This document shows positions 1 through 8,788 of a stretch of 64,000 bases of DNA, one piece after another (position 1 is the first letter of the stretch; every line of letters begins with the position of its first letter). The stretch spans positions 310,001-374,000 of the forward strand of contig NZ_UGJJ01000001.1 in assembly GCF_900451175.1 (NCBI RefSeq), in the 5' to 3' direction. Position numbers and translations under genes: made by a program. This stretch comes from Kingella potus. Its GTDB lineage: Bacteria > Pseudomonadota > Gammaproteobacteria > Burkholderiales > Neisseriaceae. The notes under the pieces were generated by a model. That model did not search any database. It had not been told where the DNA came from and worked only from the letters and a program-made list of their open reading frames with translations.

Positions 1-583
1 AGCCTTCGATTTTGCCCATGACTTCGTCGAAAGAAACGGGCGGCGCGTTGTGCAGGTGTTGCAGTTGGACATTGTAAAGATCGATATTGGCGCGTACTTT
101 TTCCGCCAGCTTGCCCGTATCGAACAAGTCCACCACGCGCACGGCGCGGCGGGCGGCTTTGTCTTCGTAGGCCGGGCCGATGCCGCGTCCGGTGGTACCG
201 ATTTTCTGCTCGCCCCTGCTGGCTTCGCGCGCCTGGTCGAGCGCGATATGGTAGGGCAGGATCAGGGTGGCGGTGGGGGCGATTTTCAGACGGCCTTCGA
301 CGTTTTTCACACCGGCGGCGGTCAGTTCGTCGATTTCGCCCAGCAGGGCTTCGGGCGAAACAACCACGCCCGATCCGATGAAGCAAGTCAGGCCTTCATG
401 CAGGATGCCGCTGGGAATCAGGCGGAGGACGGTTTTTTTGCCGCCCACCACCAGCGTGTGTCCGGCATTGTGCCCGCCCTGGAAGCGCACCACGCCGCCG
501 CACTGCTCGGCCAGCCAGTCTACGATTTTGCCTTTGCCTTCGTCGCCCCACTGGGAGCCGATGACTACTACGTTTTGTGCCAT
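1..583 (-). CDS. purA: Adenylosuccinate synthetase, N-terminal part (cut by window edge)
   Basis: PurA joins IMP and aspartate using GTP to make adenylosuccinate, the first committed step to AMP, in the cytoplasm. Translating the minus strand from the ATG at 583 gives MAQNVVVIGSQWGDEGKGK, the family's glycine-rich nucleotide-binding N-terminus, followed by the conserved GGHNAGHT segment and a GTTGRGIGPAYEDKAARR segment. About 194 codons are visible against roughly 430 for the family; the rest lies left of the window. An uptake sequence sits in frame near 284-295 and encodes GRLK. hisZ lies upstream on the same strand, an arrangement known from other Neisseriaceae. Identification is essentially certain. 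Confidence 0.97.
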   Translation of the reverse strand, partial: MAQNVVVIGSQWGDEGKGKIVDWLAEQCGGVVRFQGGHNAGHTLVVGGKKTVLRLIPSGILHEGLTCFIGSGVVVSPEALLGEIDELTAAGVKNVEGRLKIAPTATLILPYHIALDQAREASRGEQKIGTTGRGIGPAYEDKAARRAVRVVDLFDTGKLAEKVRANIDLYNVQLQHLHNAPPVSFDEVMGKIEG

Positions 584-884
584 ATTGTGTCTACCTGTTT
601 GCTGAATGGAAAAAACGGCGGCCGCCCGTGCAATCCGGGCGGGCGGTTCGGAAACGGATTGCCGGATGCCGCTGCGGGCAGGCGTTCCGGCTGTTTTCAG
701 ACGGCCTTTGCTTTGCCGGCAGGAAGCGCGGCGGCGGCAGAGGCCGTCTGAATAAAAATTTTCGCGGCTGGCGCGGAAAAAGGCCGCAGGGCAGCCGCCC
801 TGCCCTGTTTTGGCCTGTGCTTTCCTTTGCGGACGAACGCAGGCCTGCAAAAGAAGAGAGGCCGTCTGAAAAAGCCCAAAGCCG
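584..884. other. Intergenic region between hisZ and purA
   Basis: No credible gene is seen here. It holds an inverted pair of uptake sequences facing inward (about 693-751) and a single copy near 860, which could form transcript-ending hairpins after hisZ. Short open frames here are low-complexity by-products of high GC. Confidence 0.6.
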
Positions 885-2039
885 TCAGGACGTTTCGCAG
901 ACCACCCATGCGCCGTCCTGCCGGCGCAGGCGGCGCGTGCTGCCGGCTGTGCTGTTGGACGGGATGCCGTAATCCACGGCCACGGCCTCGCCCGCCGCAC
1001 GCAGGGCGGCTACGGCTGCTGCCGCTTCGGCCAAATCCGCCGCGTCCACGGCGATGGCCGGGCGGCGTTCGTGCTGCGGCAGCCTGCCGAGGAATTTGCG
1101 CAAATCAAAGCTGAATCCTGTGGCGGGACGGGCACGGCCGAAACAGCCGCCCAAGCCGTCATACCGTCCGCCCCTGGCCAGCGCGTCGTGGCCGTTTTCG
1201 GCATAGGCGGCATAGAGCAGGCCGGTGTGGTAGTTGTCCACGCGCAATTCGGACAGGTCGATGTGTACGTCCTGCTGCGGGAATGCGGCGCAAACGGCGG
1301 CAATTTCGTCCAAAGCGCAGCCCACGGCGGACAAATCGGGCAGTTTTTCCCTCGCATAGGCAAGTACTTCGCGTCCGCCGTAAAGCGCGGGCAAAACGGC
1401 AAAGGCTCTGCGCCACATGCCGTCCAGCCCCCATGCGGCCACCTGTCCGCGTACGGCGGCGGCATCTTTGTCCTGCATCAGCGCGAGCAGGGAGGCTGAC
1501 TGTCCGCCGTCCAGCCCGGCGGCGGCAGACAGCGCACGGAACACGCCGATGTGGCCGAGCGAAAGCAGGATGCGGCCGAAATCGGCTACGGCCAGGCTGT
1601 CGAGCATCAGGCCGACGGTTTCGATGTCGGCTTCCACACCCGCGTAGCCGTAAAATTCCGCCCCCACCTGCAAAGGCTCGCGGGTGTTCAAAAAGCCTTC
1701 CGGGCGGGCGTGCAGCACCGGGCCGGCATAGCACAGCCGGTTGATGCCGTCGTTGGCCGACAGCAGATGCGCGTCGATGCGGGCGGCCTGCGGCGTGATG
1801 TCGGCGCGGATGCCGAGCTGGCGGCCGCTGAGCTGGTCGGCGATGCGGATGGTTTTGAGGGAAAGGCCGGAATCGATATGGGTAAGCAGGGAGTCGCTGT
1901 ATTCGAGCAGCGGCGGATGGACAAGCTCGTAGCCGTGCGAGCGGAACAGGGCGAGGATTTTTTCTTTCGCGCTTTCGAGCTGCCGCGCCCCGCTGGGCAG
2001 AATGTCGGCGACGTATTCGGGAAGTTGCCAAGGCTGCAT
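885..2039 (-). CDS. hisZ: ATP phosphoribosyltransferase regulatory subunit HisZ
   Basis: HisZ is a catalytically dead histidyl-tRNA synthetase relative that pairs with short-form HisG to make the first enzyme of histidine synthesis. The 384-residue product starts MQPWQLPEYVADILP and carries class II synthetase-like features: the stretch around residues 40-90 (HPPLLEYSDSLL, then RADITPQAARI) and the later RYDGLGGCFGRARPATGFS near residue 295. Its length fits HisZ rather than the longer HisS. purA follows on the same strand, an order shared by many beta-proteobacteria. The ATG at 2039 is the natural start; an overlapping longer frame upstream is in another register. Confidence 0.95.
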   Translation of the reverse strand: MQPWQLPEYVADILPSGARQLESAKEKILALFRSHGYELVHPPLLEYSDSLLTHIDSGLSLKTIRIADQLSGRQLGIRADITPQAARIDAHLLSANDGINRLCYAGPVLHARPEGFLNTREPLQVGAEFYGYAGVEADIETVGLMLDSLAVADFGRILLSLGHIGVFRALSAAAGLDGGQSASLLALMQDKDAAAVRGQVAAWGLDGMWRRAFAVLPALYGGREVLAYAREKLPDLSAVGCALDEIAAVCAAFPQQDVHIDLSELRVDNYHTGLLYAAYAENGHDALARGGRYDGLGGCFGRARPATGFSFDLRKFLGRLPQHERRPAIAVDAADLAEAAAAVAALRAAGEAVAVDYGIPSNSTAGSTRRLRRQDGAWVVCETS

Positions 2040-2166
2040 GATGGTTGGATCCGACGCATGGGAAAAGCGGCTGGGCGCGCTGCGTCTGCGTTGTTTTTAA
2101 AGTGGCACTTTAACATAAAAAAACAGTTTGTGCAGTTTGCTTTTCCCATGTCAGGCCGGGCGGAAA

Positions 2167-2206
2167 AGGCCGTCTGAAAACGGGAAAACGGTTTTTCAGA
2201 CGGCCT
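2167..2206. terminator. Inverted uptake-sequence hairpin upstream of the aminopropyltransferase
   Basis: AGGCCGTCTGAAAA and its complement flank a short loop, forming a stem of about 14 bp. It lies upstream of hisZ and of the plus-strand gene at 2249, so it would insulate these divergent units rather than end either one. Confidence 0.6.
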
Positions 2207-2213
2207 GCGCTGC

Positions 2214-2219
2214 TATAAT
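2214..2219 (+). promoter_or_regulatory. -10 element for the aminopropyltransferase gene
   Basis: A perfect TATAAT lies 29 bases before the ATG at 2249. No strong -35 hexamer is seen at the usual distance. Confidence 0.5.
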
Positions 2220-2248
2220 CCTCCGCTCCTCCACAGGCCGTCCGAAAT

Positions 2249-3769
2249 ATGAATCACGCCTCCCACCGTACCCTTATTGTCTCCGTATTTGTTGTTGCCA
2301 GCTGCGGCCTTGCCTACGAGCTCATCATCGCCGCGCTGGCCAGCTATCTTTTGGGCGACAGCATTTTCCAGTTTTCCTCCGTTATCGGCCTGTATCTCTT
2401 TTCGATGGGCATCGGCGCACACCTGACCAAATACATTGCCGACCGGGACGCGCTGGCGCGTTTTGTCGAAATTGAGCTGCTGGCAGGCATAGTGGGCGGG
2501 CTGTGCGCGTTGGCTCTGTTTGTCGCCTTCGGGCTTTCCGCCGCGCCTTTCCGCACCCTGCTTTACGCTTTTGTGCTGATTGTCGGCACGGTGGTCGGCA
2601 TGGAAATCCCGCTGGTCATGCGGGTGCTGAACCGGCAGCAGGCCGATTTCAAAGAGCTGGTGGCGCGGGTGCTGACGTTTGACTATCTCGGCGCGCTGGC
2701 CGTGTCGCTGCTGTTTCCGCTGGTGCTTGCACCCAGGCTGGGCATGGCGCGTTCGGCCCTGCTGTTCGGCATTGCCAACGCCGTCGTCGCCTGCCTGACC
2801 GCACGCGCTTTCAAGGAGCAGCTTGCCGGCTACCGCGCCATCCGCCTGCGTGCCTTTTTTGTCTTGTCCGTACTCGCCGCCGCCTTCTTTTACGCCGACA
2901 GCATCACGCTCAAAGCCGAGCAGAGCTACTTCGGCGATCCGATTGTTTACGAACGCCACTCGCCCTACCAGCGGCTGGTCGTTACCCGCTGGAAAGACGA
3001 CACGCGGCTGTACATCAACGGCAACCTGCAGTTTTCCTCGCGCGACGAAGCGCGTTACCACGAAGCCCTCGTGCTGCCCGCAATGCAGACCGCCGCCCGT
3101 GCCGGCAACATTCTGATTCTCGGCGGCGGCGACGGGCTGGCGGCGCGGGAAGTGTTGAAATATCCGCAGGTGGAAAAAATCACGCTGGTGGATTTGGATC
3201 CCGCCATGACCGAGGTTTTCAAAAATTCCGCCGTTTTAAGTGCGTTGAACCGGGGCTCGCTGTCGCACCCGAAAATGCGCATAATCAACGACGACGCGGC
3301 CAAATGGCTGGAAACCGTGCGGGAAAAATTCGATGTCATCATCATCGACCTGCCCGACCCTTCCAATTTCTCATTGGGCAAACTTTATTCCGTGCCGATG
3401 TACCGACTCGTATCGCGCCATCTCGCGCCGCAGGGAAAAATCGCCGTCCAGTCCACTTCGCCCTATTTCGCGCCCAATGCCTACTGGTCGGTGGTGGCCA
3501 CGCTCGAAGCGGCCGGACTGCACACCGCGCCGTATCACGTTTATGTCCCCTCTTTCGGCGAATGGGGCTTTGTTTTGGCAGGCTTCGGCACGGATTTTTC
3601 CGTGCCGCAGAAATTCGACGTACCCACCCGCTACCTCAACGCCCAAACAGCCGCCGAAATGTTCCGTTTCCCGCCCGATATGGCGCGGCGCAAAGTCGAA
3701 CCGAACCATTTGAACACGCAGATTCTGGTGAACTATTTCGAGCAGGACTGGCGCAACGTCATCCGCTAG
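2249..3769 (+). CDS. Membrane-anchored spermidine synthase-like aminopropyltransferase
   Basis: The 506-residue product has two parts. Residues 1 to about 215 hold some six or seven hydrophobic segments. Residues 215-500 form a polyamine synthase fold, with the nucleotide-binding motif ILGGGDGLAAREVLKY, the acidic VDLDPAM strand end, and the IIIDLPDP motif where synthases bind the aminopropyl donor. It probably transfers an aminopropyl or similar group from decarboxylated S-adenosylmethionine, but the acceptor is not shown by sequence. The ATG at 2249 precedes a hydrophobic start (MNHASHRTLIVSVFVVASCG). It is a single gene convergent with ttcA. Confidence 0.85.
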   Translation: MNHASHRTLIVSVFVVASCGLAYELIIAALASYLLGDSIFQFSSVIGLYLFSMGIGAHLTKYIADRDALARFVEIELLAGIVGGLCALALFVAFGLSAAPFRTLLYAFVLIVGTVVGMEIPLVMRVLNRQQADFKELVARVLTFDYLGALAVSLLFPLVLAPRLGMARSALLFGIANAVVACLTARAFKEQLAGYRAIRLRAFFVLSVLAAAFFYADSITLKAEQSYFGDPIVYERHSPYQRLVVTRWKDDTRLYINGNLQFSSRDEARYHEALVLPAMQTAARAGNILILGGGDGLAAREVLKYPQVEKITLVDLDPAMTEVFKNSAVLSALNRGSLSHPKMRIINDDAAKWLETVREKFDVIIIDLPDPSNFSLGKLYSVPMYRLVSRHLAPQGKIAVQSTSPYFAPNAYWSVVATLEAAGLHTAPYHVYVPSFGEWGFVLAGFGTDFSVPQKFDVPTRYLNAQTAAEMFRFPPDMARRKVEPNHLNTQILVNYFEQDWRNVIR

Positions 3770-3784
3770 CCGCAGGCTGCGAAG

Positions 3785-3822
3785 AGGCCGTCTGAAAACG
3801 CATTCCTGTTTTCAGACGGCCT
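3785..3822. terminator. Bidirectional uptake-sequence terminator
   Basis: An inverted pair of AGGCCGTCTGAAAA copies separated by about ten bases lies between the convergent aminopropyltransferase gene and ttcA, and could end both transcripts. Confidence 0.7.
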
Positions 3823-3865
3823 CTGCCGTATATAAACGGAAACAAACGGCACACCGCCGCGCGGC

Positions 3866-4801
3866 CTATCCTTTCGGCCGGTTGTCGAGAATATTGAACA
3901 CCTTGCGCGGCTTGGCAATATGGATTTCCTCCCCGCCGAGGCCGTCTGAAAAACGTTCCGGCACGCTTTCGCCGTCAAACGCCAAATCGCCGCCGTGTTT
4001 CAGCACCTGCCCGCGTTCCAGCCCGGCAAAGTCAAACAAATCCGTATCGGCCAGATGCGAAGGCACCACATTGCGCAGGGCGGAAAACATCGATTCGATG
4101 CGGCCGGGAAAGCGTTTGTCCCAGTCTTTGAGCATCTCGCCGATTACCTGCCGCTGCAAATTGGGCTGCGAGCCGCAAAGGTTGCACGGAATAATCGGAA
4201 ACCGCTTGATTTCGGCATAGCGGACCAGGTCTTTTTCCCGCACATAGGCCAGCGGGCGGATAACGATGTGTTCGCCGTTGTCGGAAACCAGTTTCGGCGG
4301 CATGGCCTTGAGCTTGCCGCCGTAAAACATATTCAAAAACAGCGTGGCGAGAATGTCGTCGCGGTGGTGGCCGAGCGCGATTTTGCTGCATCCGAGTTCT
4401 TTGGCGGTGCGGTACAGGATGCCGCGCCGCAGGCGGCTGCACAGCGAACAGGTGGTTTTACCCTCTTCCAGCACGCGCTTTACGGTGGAATAAGTGTCTT
4501 CTTCGACAATTTTGTACGGAACGCCGATGCTTTCGAGATATTCGGGCAAAACGTGTTCCGGAAAGCCCGGCTGCTTCTGGTCGAGATTGACCGCCACCAG
4601 CTCGAAATCCACCGGAGCACTCGATTGGAGCTGGCGCAGAATGTCGAGCAGGGCGTAGCTGTCTTTGCCGCCGGAGAGGCAGACCATGATTTTGTCGCCC
4701 GGATCGATCATATTGAAATCGTTAATCGCGCTGCCTGCGGCATGGCGCAGGCGCTTGTGCAGCTTGTTGTTTTCGTGTTCGGTTTTCGGTTTGTGGGACA
4801 T
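3866..4801 (-). CDS. ttcA: tRNA 2-thiocytidine biosynthesis protein TtcA
   Basis: TtcA makes 2-thiocytidine at position 32 of certain tRNAs using an iron-sulfur cluster. The 311-residue product (starting MSHKPKTEHENN) has the adenylating PP-loop SGGKDSYALL near residue 47 and two CxxC pairs, CSLC and CNLC, that hold the cluster. I chose the ATG at 4801 over one 39 bases upstream because homologues begin in this region, and because the upstream start would overlap a TATAAT element at 4829-4834. An uptake sequence lies in frame near the C-terminus (about 3940). Confidence 0.95.
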   Translation of the reverse strand: MSHKPKTEHENNKLHKRLRHAAGSAINDFNMIDPGDKIMVCLSGGKDSYALLDILRQLQSSAPVDFELVAVNLDQKQPGFPEHVLPEYLESIGVPYKIVEEDTYSTVKRVLEEGKTTCSLCSRLRRGILYRTAKELGCSKIALGHHRDDILATLFLNMFYGGKLKAMPPKLVSDNGEHIVIRPLAYVREKDLVRYAEIKRFPIIPCNLCGSQPNLQRQVIGEMLKDWDKRFPGRIESMFSALRNVVPSHLADTDLFDFAGLERGQVLKHGGDLAFDGESVPERFSDGLGGEEIHIAKPRKVFNILDNRPKG

Positions 4802-4828
4802 AGCGTCTGTTCCGCGCAAAAAGGCGCG

Positions 4829-4834
4829 ATTATA
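4829..4834 (-). promoter_or_regulatory. -10 element for ttcA
   Basis: TATAAT on the minus strand lies 28 bases before the chosen ttcA start at 4801, supporting that start over the longer frame. Confidence 0.5.
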
Positions 4835-4840
4835 GCCCAA

Positions 4841-4881
4841 AGGCCGTCTGAAAGCCCTGTTTCGCGGTTTTCAGACGGCCT
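4841..4881. terminator. Uptake-sequence hairpin between divergent ttcA and lolC
   Basis: An inverted uptake-sequence pair sits upstream of both ttcA and lolC, so it is not after a gene. It may be an insulator, or simply an uptake site. Confidence 0.45.
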
Positions 4882-4930
4882 TTGCGGTACAATGCCGCCC
4901 TTTGATTGGCAACACAGCGGTAAACCAACA

Positions 4931-6178
4931 ATGCTTTCATTGGAAACATGGATAGGCCTGCGTTATCTGCGGGCAAAAAAACGCAGCGGCTTTATGTCGT
5001 TTATCGGCGTCATTTCGATAGTCGGCATCGCCATCGGCGTAACCGCCCTGATTGTGGTGCTGTCGGTGGTAAACGGCTTCCAGAAAGACGTGCGCAGCCA
5101 ACTTTTCAGCGTCGCGCCCCATGCCGAAATCGGCTTTTACGAACCCGACGGCGGAAGCTGGCAGGAGCTGCGCAAACTGGTGGCCGGCAATAAAAGCGTA
5201 ACCGGCTCCGCCCCCTATATCGCCGACCAGGCACTTCTGGCCAACAACGGCGAAGTGCGCGGCGTACAGCTTCGCGGCATCGAACCCGCCGAAGAAAAAC
5301 AGGTGGCCGACTACTGGCAGAAAATGACCTACGGCCGTTTTGAAGACCTCAAAGCGGGCGAGTTCGACATCATCCTCGGTCAAGACCTTGCAGACGCGCT
5401 GGGAGTGGAAGCGGGCGGCAAAGTAACCGTCATCACCCCCGAAGGCAACGTAACGCCCGCAGGCATGGTGCCGCGCCTCAAACAGTTCAACCTCGTCGGC
5501 ACGGTGAAAACCGGCATCTACGAACTCGACAACTCGCTGGCGATGACCCACATCAAAGACGCGCAAACCCTCTACCGCACCGATTCCGGCTTCGGCGGCC
5601 TGCGCCTGAAACTGGCCGACCCGCAAAACGCCCCCGCAATCATATCCAAGCTGCTGCCCGCCTCCGCCGCCGAAAAAGTGTGGGTGCGCGACTGGACGTT
5701 CAACAACCAGTCCTACTTCAACGCCGTGGAATTGGAGAAAAAAATGCTGTTCGTCATCATGTTTTTCATCAGCCTCGTGGCCTCCATCAACCTCATCTCC
5801 ACCCTCATCATGACCGTAACCGAAAAGCAGTCCGCCATCGCCATCCTGCGCACCCAGGGCCTGCCGCCCTCCGGCATCATGAAAATCTTTTTCGTACAAG
5901 GCACCCTGCTCGGCCTCACCGGCACCTTCTTCGGCACCCTGCTCGGCCTCCTTTTGGCCTACAACATCGGCGCGATACTCAAATGGGCCGAAGGCCTGAT
6001 GGGGCGCAAACTCATCGAATCGAAAGTGTACTTTCTCGACTACCTGCCCTCGCACGTCGTATGGAGCGACGTGGCCGCCATCGCCGCCATCTCCATCGGC
6101 CTTTCCCTCTTGGTAACGCTCTACCCGAGCTGGCGGGCGGCCAAAACCGAACCTGCGGAGGCGCTGCGTTATGAATAA
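4931..6178 (+). CDS. lolC: Lipoprotein-releasing ABC transporter permease (LolC/LolF type)
   Basis: This inner-membrane subunit extracts lipoproteins bound for the outer membrane and passes them to LolA. The 415-residue product begins MLSLETWIGLRYLRAKKRSG, has one transmembrane helix near residues 25-50, a large periplasmic domain, and three C-terminal helices, the FtsX/MacB-type layout. An open frame extends about 940 bases upstream across ttcA, but the ATG at 4931 begins the family's normal N-terminus. A TACAAT -10-like element lies at 4888-4893. The 3' end overlaps lolD by eight bases. Only one permease gene is present, so the exporter may work with a permease homodimer, as proposed for LolF organisms. 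Confidence 0.93.
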   Translation: MLSLETWIGLRYLRAKKRSGFMSFIGVISIVGIAIGVTALIVVLSVVNGFQKDVRSQLFSVAPHAEIGFYEPDGGSWQELRKLVAGNKSVTGSAPYIADQALLANNGEVRGVQLRGIEPAEEKQVADYWQKMTYGRFEDLKAGEFDIILGQDLADALGVEAGGKVTVITPEGNVTPAGMVPRLKQFNLVGTVKTGIYELDNSLAMTHIKDAQTLYRTDSGFGGLRLKLADPQNAPAIISKLLPASAAEKVWVRDWTFNNQSYFNAVELEKKMLFVIMFFISLVASINLISTLIMTVTEKQSAIAILRTQGLPPSGIMKIFFVQGTLLGLTGTFFGTLLGLLLAYNIGAILKWAEGLMGRKLIESKVYFLDYLPSHVVWSDVAAIAAISIGLSLLVTLYPSWRAAKTEPAEALRYE

Positions 6179-6869
6179 TCCCGCAAACAATCCCGCACAG
6201 GCCGTACTGCACTGCGAAGCCGTCTGCAAAAGCTACAACGACGGCGTACTCGACGTGCGCGTACTCGACCGTCTCGACCTGCGCGTCAATACCGGCGAAG
6301 GCATCGCCATTGTCGGCGCGTCAGGCAGCGGCAAATCCACCCTGCTGCACATCCTCGGCGGCCTCGACAAACCCACCTCCGGCCGTGTCGTCCTGATGGG
6401 GCAGGACTTGGCGCAGATGAACCAGAAAGCCATCGGCGCGCTGCGCAACCGCCATCTCGGCTTCGTCTACCAGTTCCACCACCTGCTGCCCGAATTTTCC
6501 GCATTGGAAAACGTCATGATGCCCCTGTTAATCGGCAAAACGCCCACAGCCCAAGCCAGAGACAAAGCAATGGCGATGCTGGAAAAAGCCGGCCTCAAAG
6601 AACGCGTGCGCCACCGTCCCGGCGAACTTTCCGGCGGCGAACGCCAGCGCGCCGCCATCGCCCGCGCCCTCGTAACCGAACCCGCCTGCCTCCTGGCCGA
6701 CGAACCCACCGGCAACCTCGACCGCCAAAACGCACAAAAAGTGTTCGACATGATGCTCGATTTGCAAGCCGAGCTGGGTACCGCCCTCGTCGTGGTAACC
6801 CACGACGAGGGCCTTGCCGAACGCTTCGGCCGCGTGCTCACCATGACCGACGGACGGCTCGAAGGATAA
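6171..6869 (+). CDS. lolD: Lipoprotein-releasing ABC transporter ATPase LolD
   Basis: LolD powers lipoprotein release together with the upstream permease. The 232-residue product carries Walker A GASGSGKST, the Q-loop (YQFHHLLPEFSALENV), signature LSGGERQR, Walker B CLLADEPTGNLD and the switch histidine in VVTHDE. FHHLLPEF after the Q-loop is typical of LolD. Its ATG overlaps the end of lolC, so translation is probably coupled. An uptake sequence follows the stop codon directly. Confidence 0.96.
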   Translation: MNNPANNPAQAVLHCEAVCKSYNDGVLDVRVLDRLDLRVNTGEGIAIVGASGSGKSTLLHILGGLDKPTSGRVVLMGQDLAQMNQKAIGALRNRHLGFVYQFHHLLPEFSALENVMMPLLIGKTPTAQARDKAMAMLEKAGLKERVRHRPGELSGGERQRAAIARALVTEPACLLADEPTGNLDRQNAQKVFDMMLDLQAELGTALVVVTHDEGLAERFGRVLTMTDGRLEG

Positions 6870-7000
6870 GGCCGTCTGAAAACGGATGCAGACGGCTGCG
6901 GCGGGAGCAAGCCCCTTTTCAGACCGCCTGACACCTTGAAACCGCCCGCAAACAGGCGCAGAATGCCGCCTTTACCCGATTTCACAAACGGACGTATTGC

Positions 7001-8170
7001 ATGAACGACACACTCCACCCGCAAACCCTCGCCATACGCGGCGCGAAAGAGCAAACCCCGTTCAACGAACACAACCAGGCACTCTTTCTCACCAGCAGCT
7101 TCATGTTCGACGACGCCGCCGAAGGCGCGGCACTCTTCAAAGGCGAAAAACAAGGCTACACATACAGCCGCACCGCCAATCCCACCACCGCCGCCTTCGC
7201 CCGCCGCATCGCCCTGCTCGAAAACGGCGAAGCCGCCGTCGCCACCGCCACCGGCATGGCCGCCATCAACGCCGCCATCCTCACCTTCCTCGGTGCGGGT
7301 GACCACCTCGTTTGCAGCCGCAGCCTCTTCGGCACCACCGTCGGCCTGCTGAACAACCACATCGCCCGCTTCGGCATCGAAATCAGCTTCGTCTCCCAAA
7401 CCGATCCCGAACAATGGCGCGAGGCCGTGCGTCCCAATACCAAAATGTTCTTTTTGGAAACCCCGTCCAACCCCCTCAACGAAGTGGCCGACTTGGAAAA
7501 ACTCGCCGCCATCGCCCATAACGCAGGCGCGCTTTTGGTTGTGGACAACAGCTTCCTCACCCCCGTATTGCAGCAGCCCCTGAAATTCGGCGCGGACCTG
7601 TCCGTCCACTCCGCCACCAAAGCCATCGACGGCCACGGCCGCGTACAGGGCGGAGTCGTTGTCGGCCGCAAAGAGCTGATGCAGCAGGTGCAGATGTATA
7701 TGAACGCCTGCGGCCTTTCCATGTCGCCCTTCCATGCCTGGGTGCTGCTCAGCGGCGTGGAAACCCTGCCCCTGCGTATCGCCGGACAATGTGCCAACGC
7801 CGACCAAATCGCCGCCTGGCTGCGGCAGCAGCCGCAAATCAAACGCGTATACCACTCCGGCTTCGCCGACCACCCGCAGGCAGATTTGGTCAAAAAACAG
7901 CAGGAAGGCGGCGGCATCGTCATCGCCTTTGAAGTGGAAGGCGGACAGCAAGCGGCTTGGAAACTGCTTGACTCCGTCAAAATCTTTTCCAAAACCGCCA
8001 ACCTCGGCGACGTGCGTTCCACCATCACCCACCCCTGGACCACCACCCACGGCCGCATGACCCCCGAAGCCAAACACGAAGCCGGCATCAGCGAAGGCCT
8101 GCTGCGCATCTCCGTCGGCCTCGAACACCCCGGCGACCTGATTGCAGACTTGGAACAAGCCATGAAATAA
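7001..8170 (+). CDS. metZ: O-succinylhomoserine sulfhydrylase
   Basis: This PLP enzyme makes homocysteine from O-succinylhomoserine and sulfide in methionine synthesis. The 389-residue protein has the Cys/Met-metabolism fold: YSRTANPT near residue 50, the GMAAIN cofactor loop, and the Schiff-base lysine K207 in HSATKAIDGHGR. The length and the FLTSSF/YTYSRTANPT pattern match MetZ better than MetB or MetC. The gene stands alone between uptake-sequence hairpins. No SAM riboswitch or Met-box was recognised in the 130 bases upstream. Confidence 0.92.
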   Translation: MNDTLHPQTLAIRGAKEQTPFNEHNQALFLTSSFMFDDAAEGAALFKGEKQGYTYSRTANPTTAAFARRIALLENGEAAVATATGMAAINAAILTFLGAGDHLVCSRSLFGTTVGLLNNHIARFGIEISFVSQTDPEQWREAVRPNTKMFFLETPSNPLNEVADLEKLAAIAHNAGALLVVDNSFLTPVLQQPLKFGADLSVHSATKAIDGHGRVQGGVVVGRKELMQQVQMYMNACGLSMSPFHAWVLLSGVETLPLRIAGQCANADQIAAWLRQQPQIKRVYHSGFADHPQADLVKKQQEGGGIVIAFEVEGGQQAAWKLLDSVKIFSKTANLGDVRSTITHPWTTTHGRMTPEAKHEAGISEGLLRISVGLEHPGDLIADLEQAMK

Positions 8171-8181
8171 CCCGCCGCCCA

Positions 8182-8222
8182 TTTTTCAGACGGCCTCCAG
8201 CCCGAAGAGGCCGTCTGAAAAA
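8182..8222. terminator. Uptake-sequence inverted pair after metZ
   Basis: Two uptake sequences in the inward-complement order flank about ten bases, 12 bases after the metZ stop. The stem can form on the transcript and ends metZ before the DUF2788 gene. Confidence 0.6.
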
Positions 8223-8261
8223 CCAACCCGCCCACACACAACACAAAAAGGAAACCCGAAC

Positions 8262-8465
8262 ATGAGCGAAGCGGAATTTACAGCTTGGACCATGCGCATC
8301 TGCCTGACCGTCCTCGTCATCTTCCTCGGATTTATCGTTTACGACCTCGGCAAAAAATCCAATGCCGGCAAGTTCGGCATGTTCATCCTCTTCTTCGTGC
8401 TCGGACTCGGCGTATTCGGCTTCCTGTTCAAAGAGCTGTTAATCGGTTTCCTGATGAAAAAATAG
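8262..8465 (+). CDS. Small DUF2788 membrane protein
   Basis: The 67-residue product is almost entirely two hydrophobic helices (about residues 9-27 and 37-62) separated by the polar turn DLGKKSNAGKFG, and ends in lysines. This fits the DUF2788 family of small inner-membrane proteins of unknown role in beta- and gamma-proteobacteria. AAAAAGGAAA lies seven bases before the ATG, a good ribosome site. It appears monocistronic. Confidence 0.8.
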   Translation: MSEAEFTAWTMRICLTVLVIFLGFIVYDLGKKSNAGKFGMFILFFVLGLGVFGFLFKELLIGFLMKK

Positions 8466-8788
8466 GCCGTCTGAAAACCGCTGCCGCCAAATACACGCCC
8501 TGCCGGAACGCATAAAGCGCAGCGGCACGGAACGGATTAAACCGTCGGCACCAATACCGGCAAACAGCAGATACGGACGATGCAGCGTCCCGCCTTTCCC
8601 AAGCAGGGCAGTTCCAAGCTGCCTATCGGCATCTTGTGCAAATGCGCAAACGCGGAGCGGCTCAAAAGCCGCTTTCCCACCGTGCCGGCTGCTTGAAGCA
8701 CGCAACAAAAATACCTGGGTCCGGCCTGCAAACACACAGCAAGTCAAAATTCAACCTTTCAGACGGCCTCTGCCGCCGCCAAACCGCC
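8466..8788. other. Intergenic region before the YejB-type gene
   Basis: I see no credible gene. There are single uptake sequences at each end (about 8464 and 8758) and no clear promoter hexamers. The plus-strand frame of the next gene runs open through part of it but lacks family similarity. Confidence 0.55.

Noticed and set aside
3995..4930. Long open frame running over ttcA into lolC
   Set aside because: It is antisense to ttcA with no family similarity, and lolC has its own normal start at 4931. High GC keeps such frames open.
6870..7000. SAM riboswitch or Met-box before metZ
   Set aside because: I could not find the conserved riboswitch core or an AGACGTCT-type operator; the region is mostly degenerate uptake sequence.
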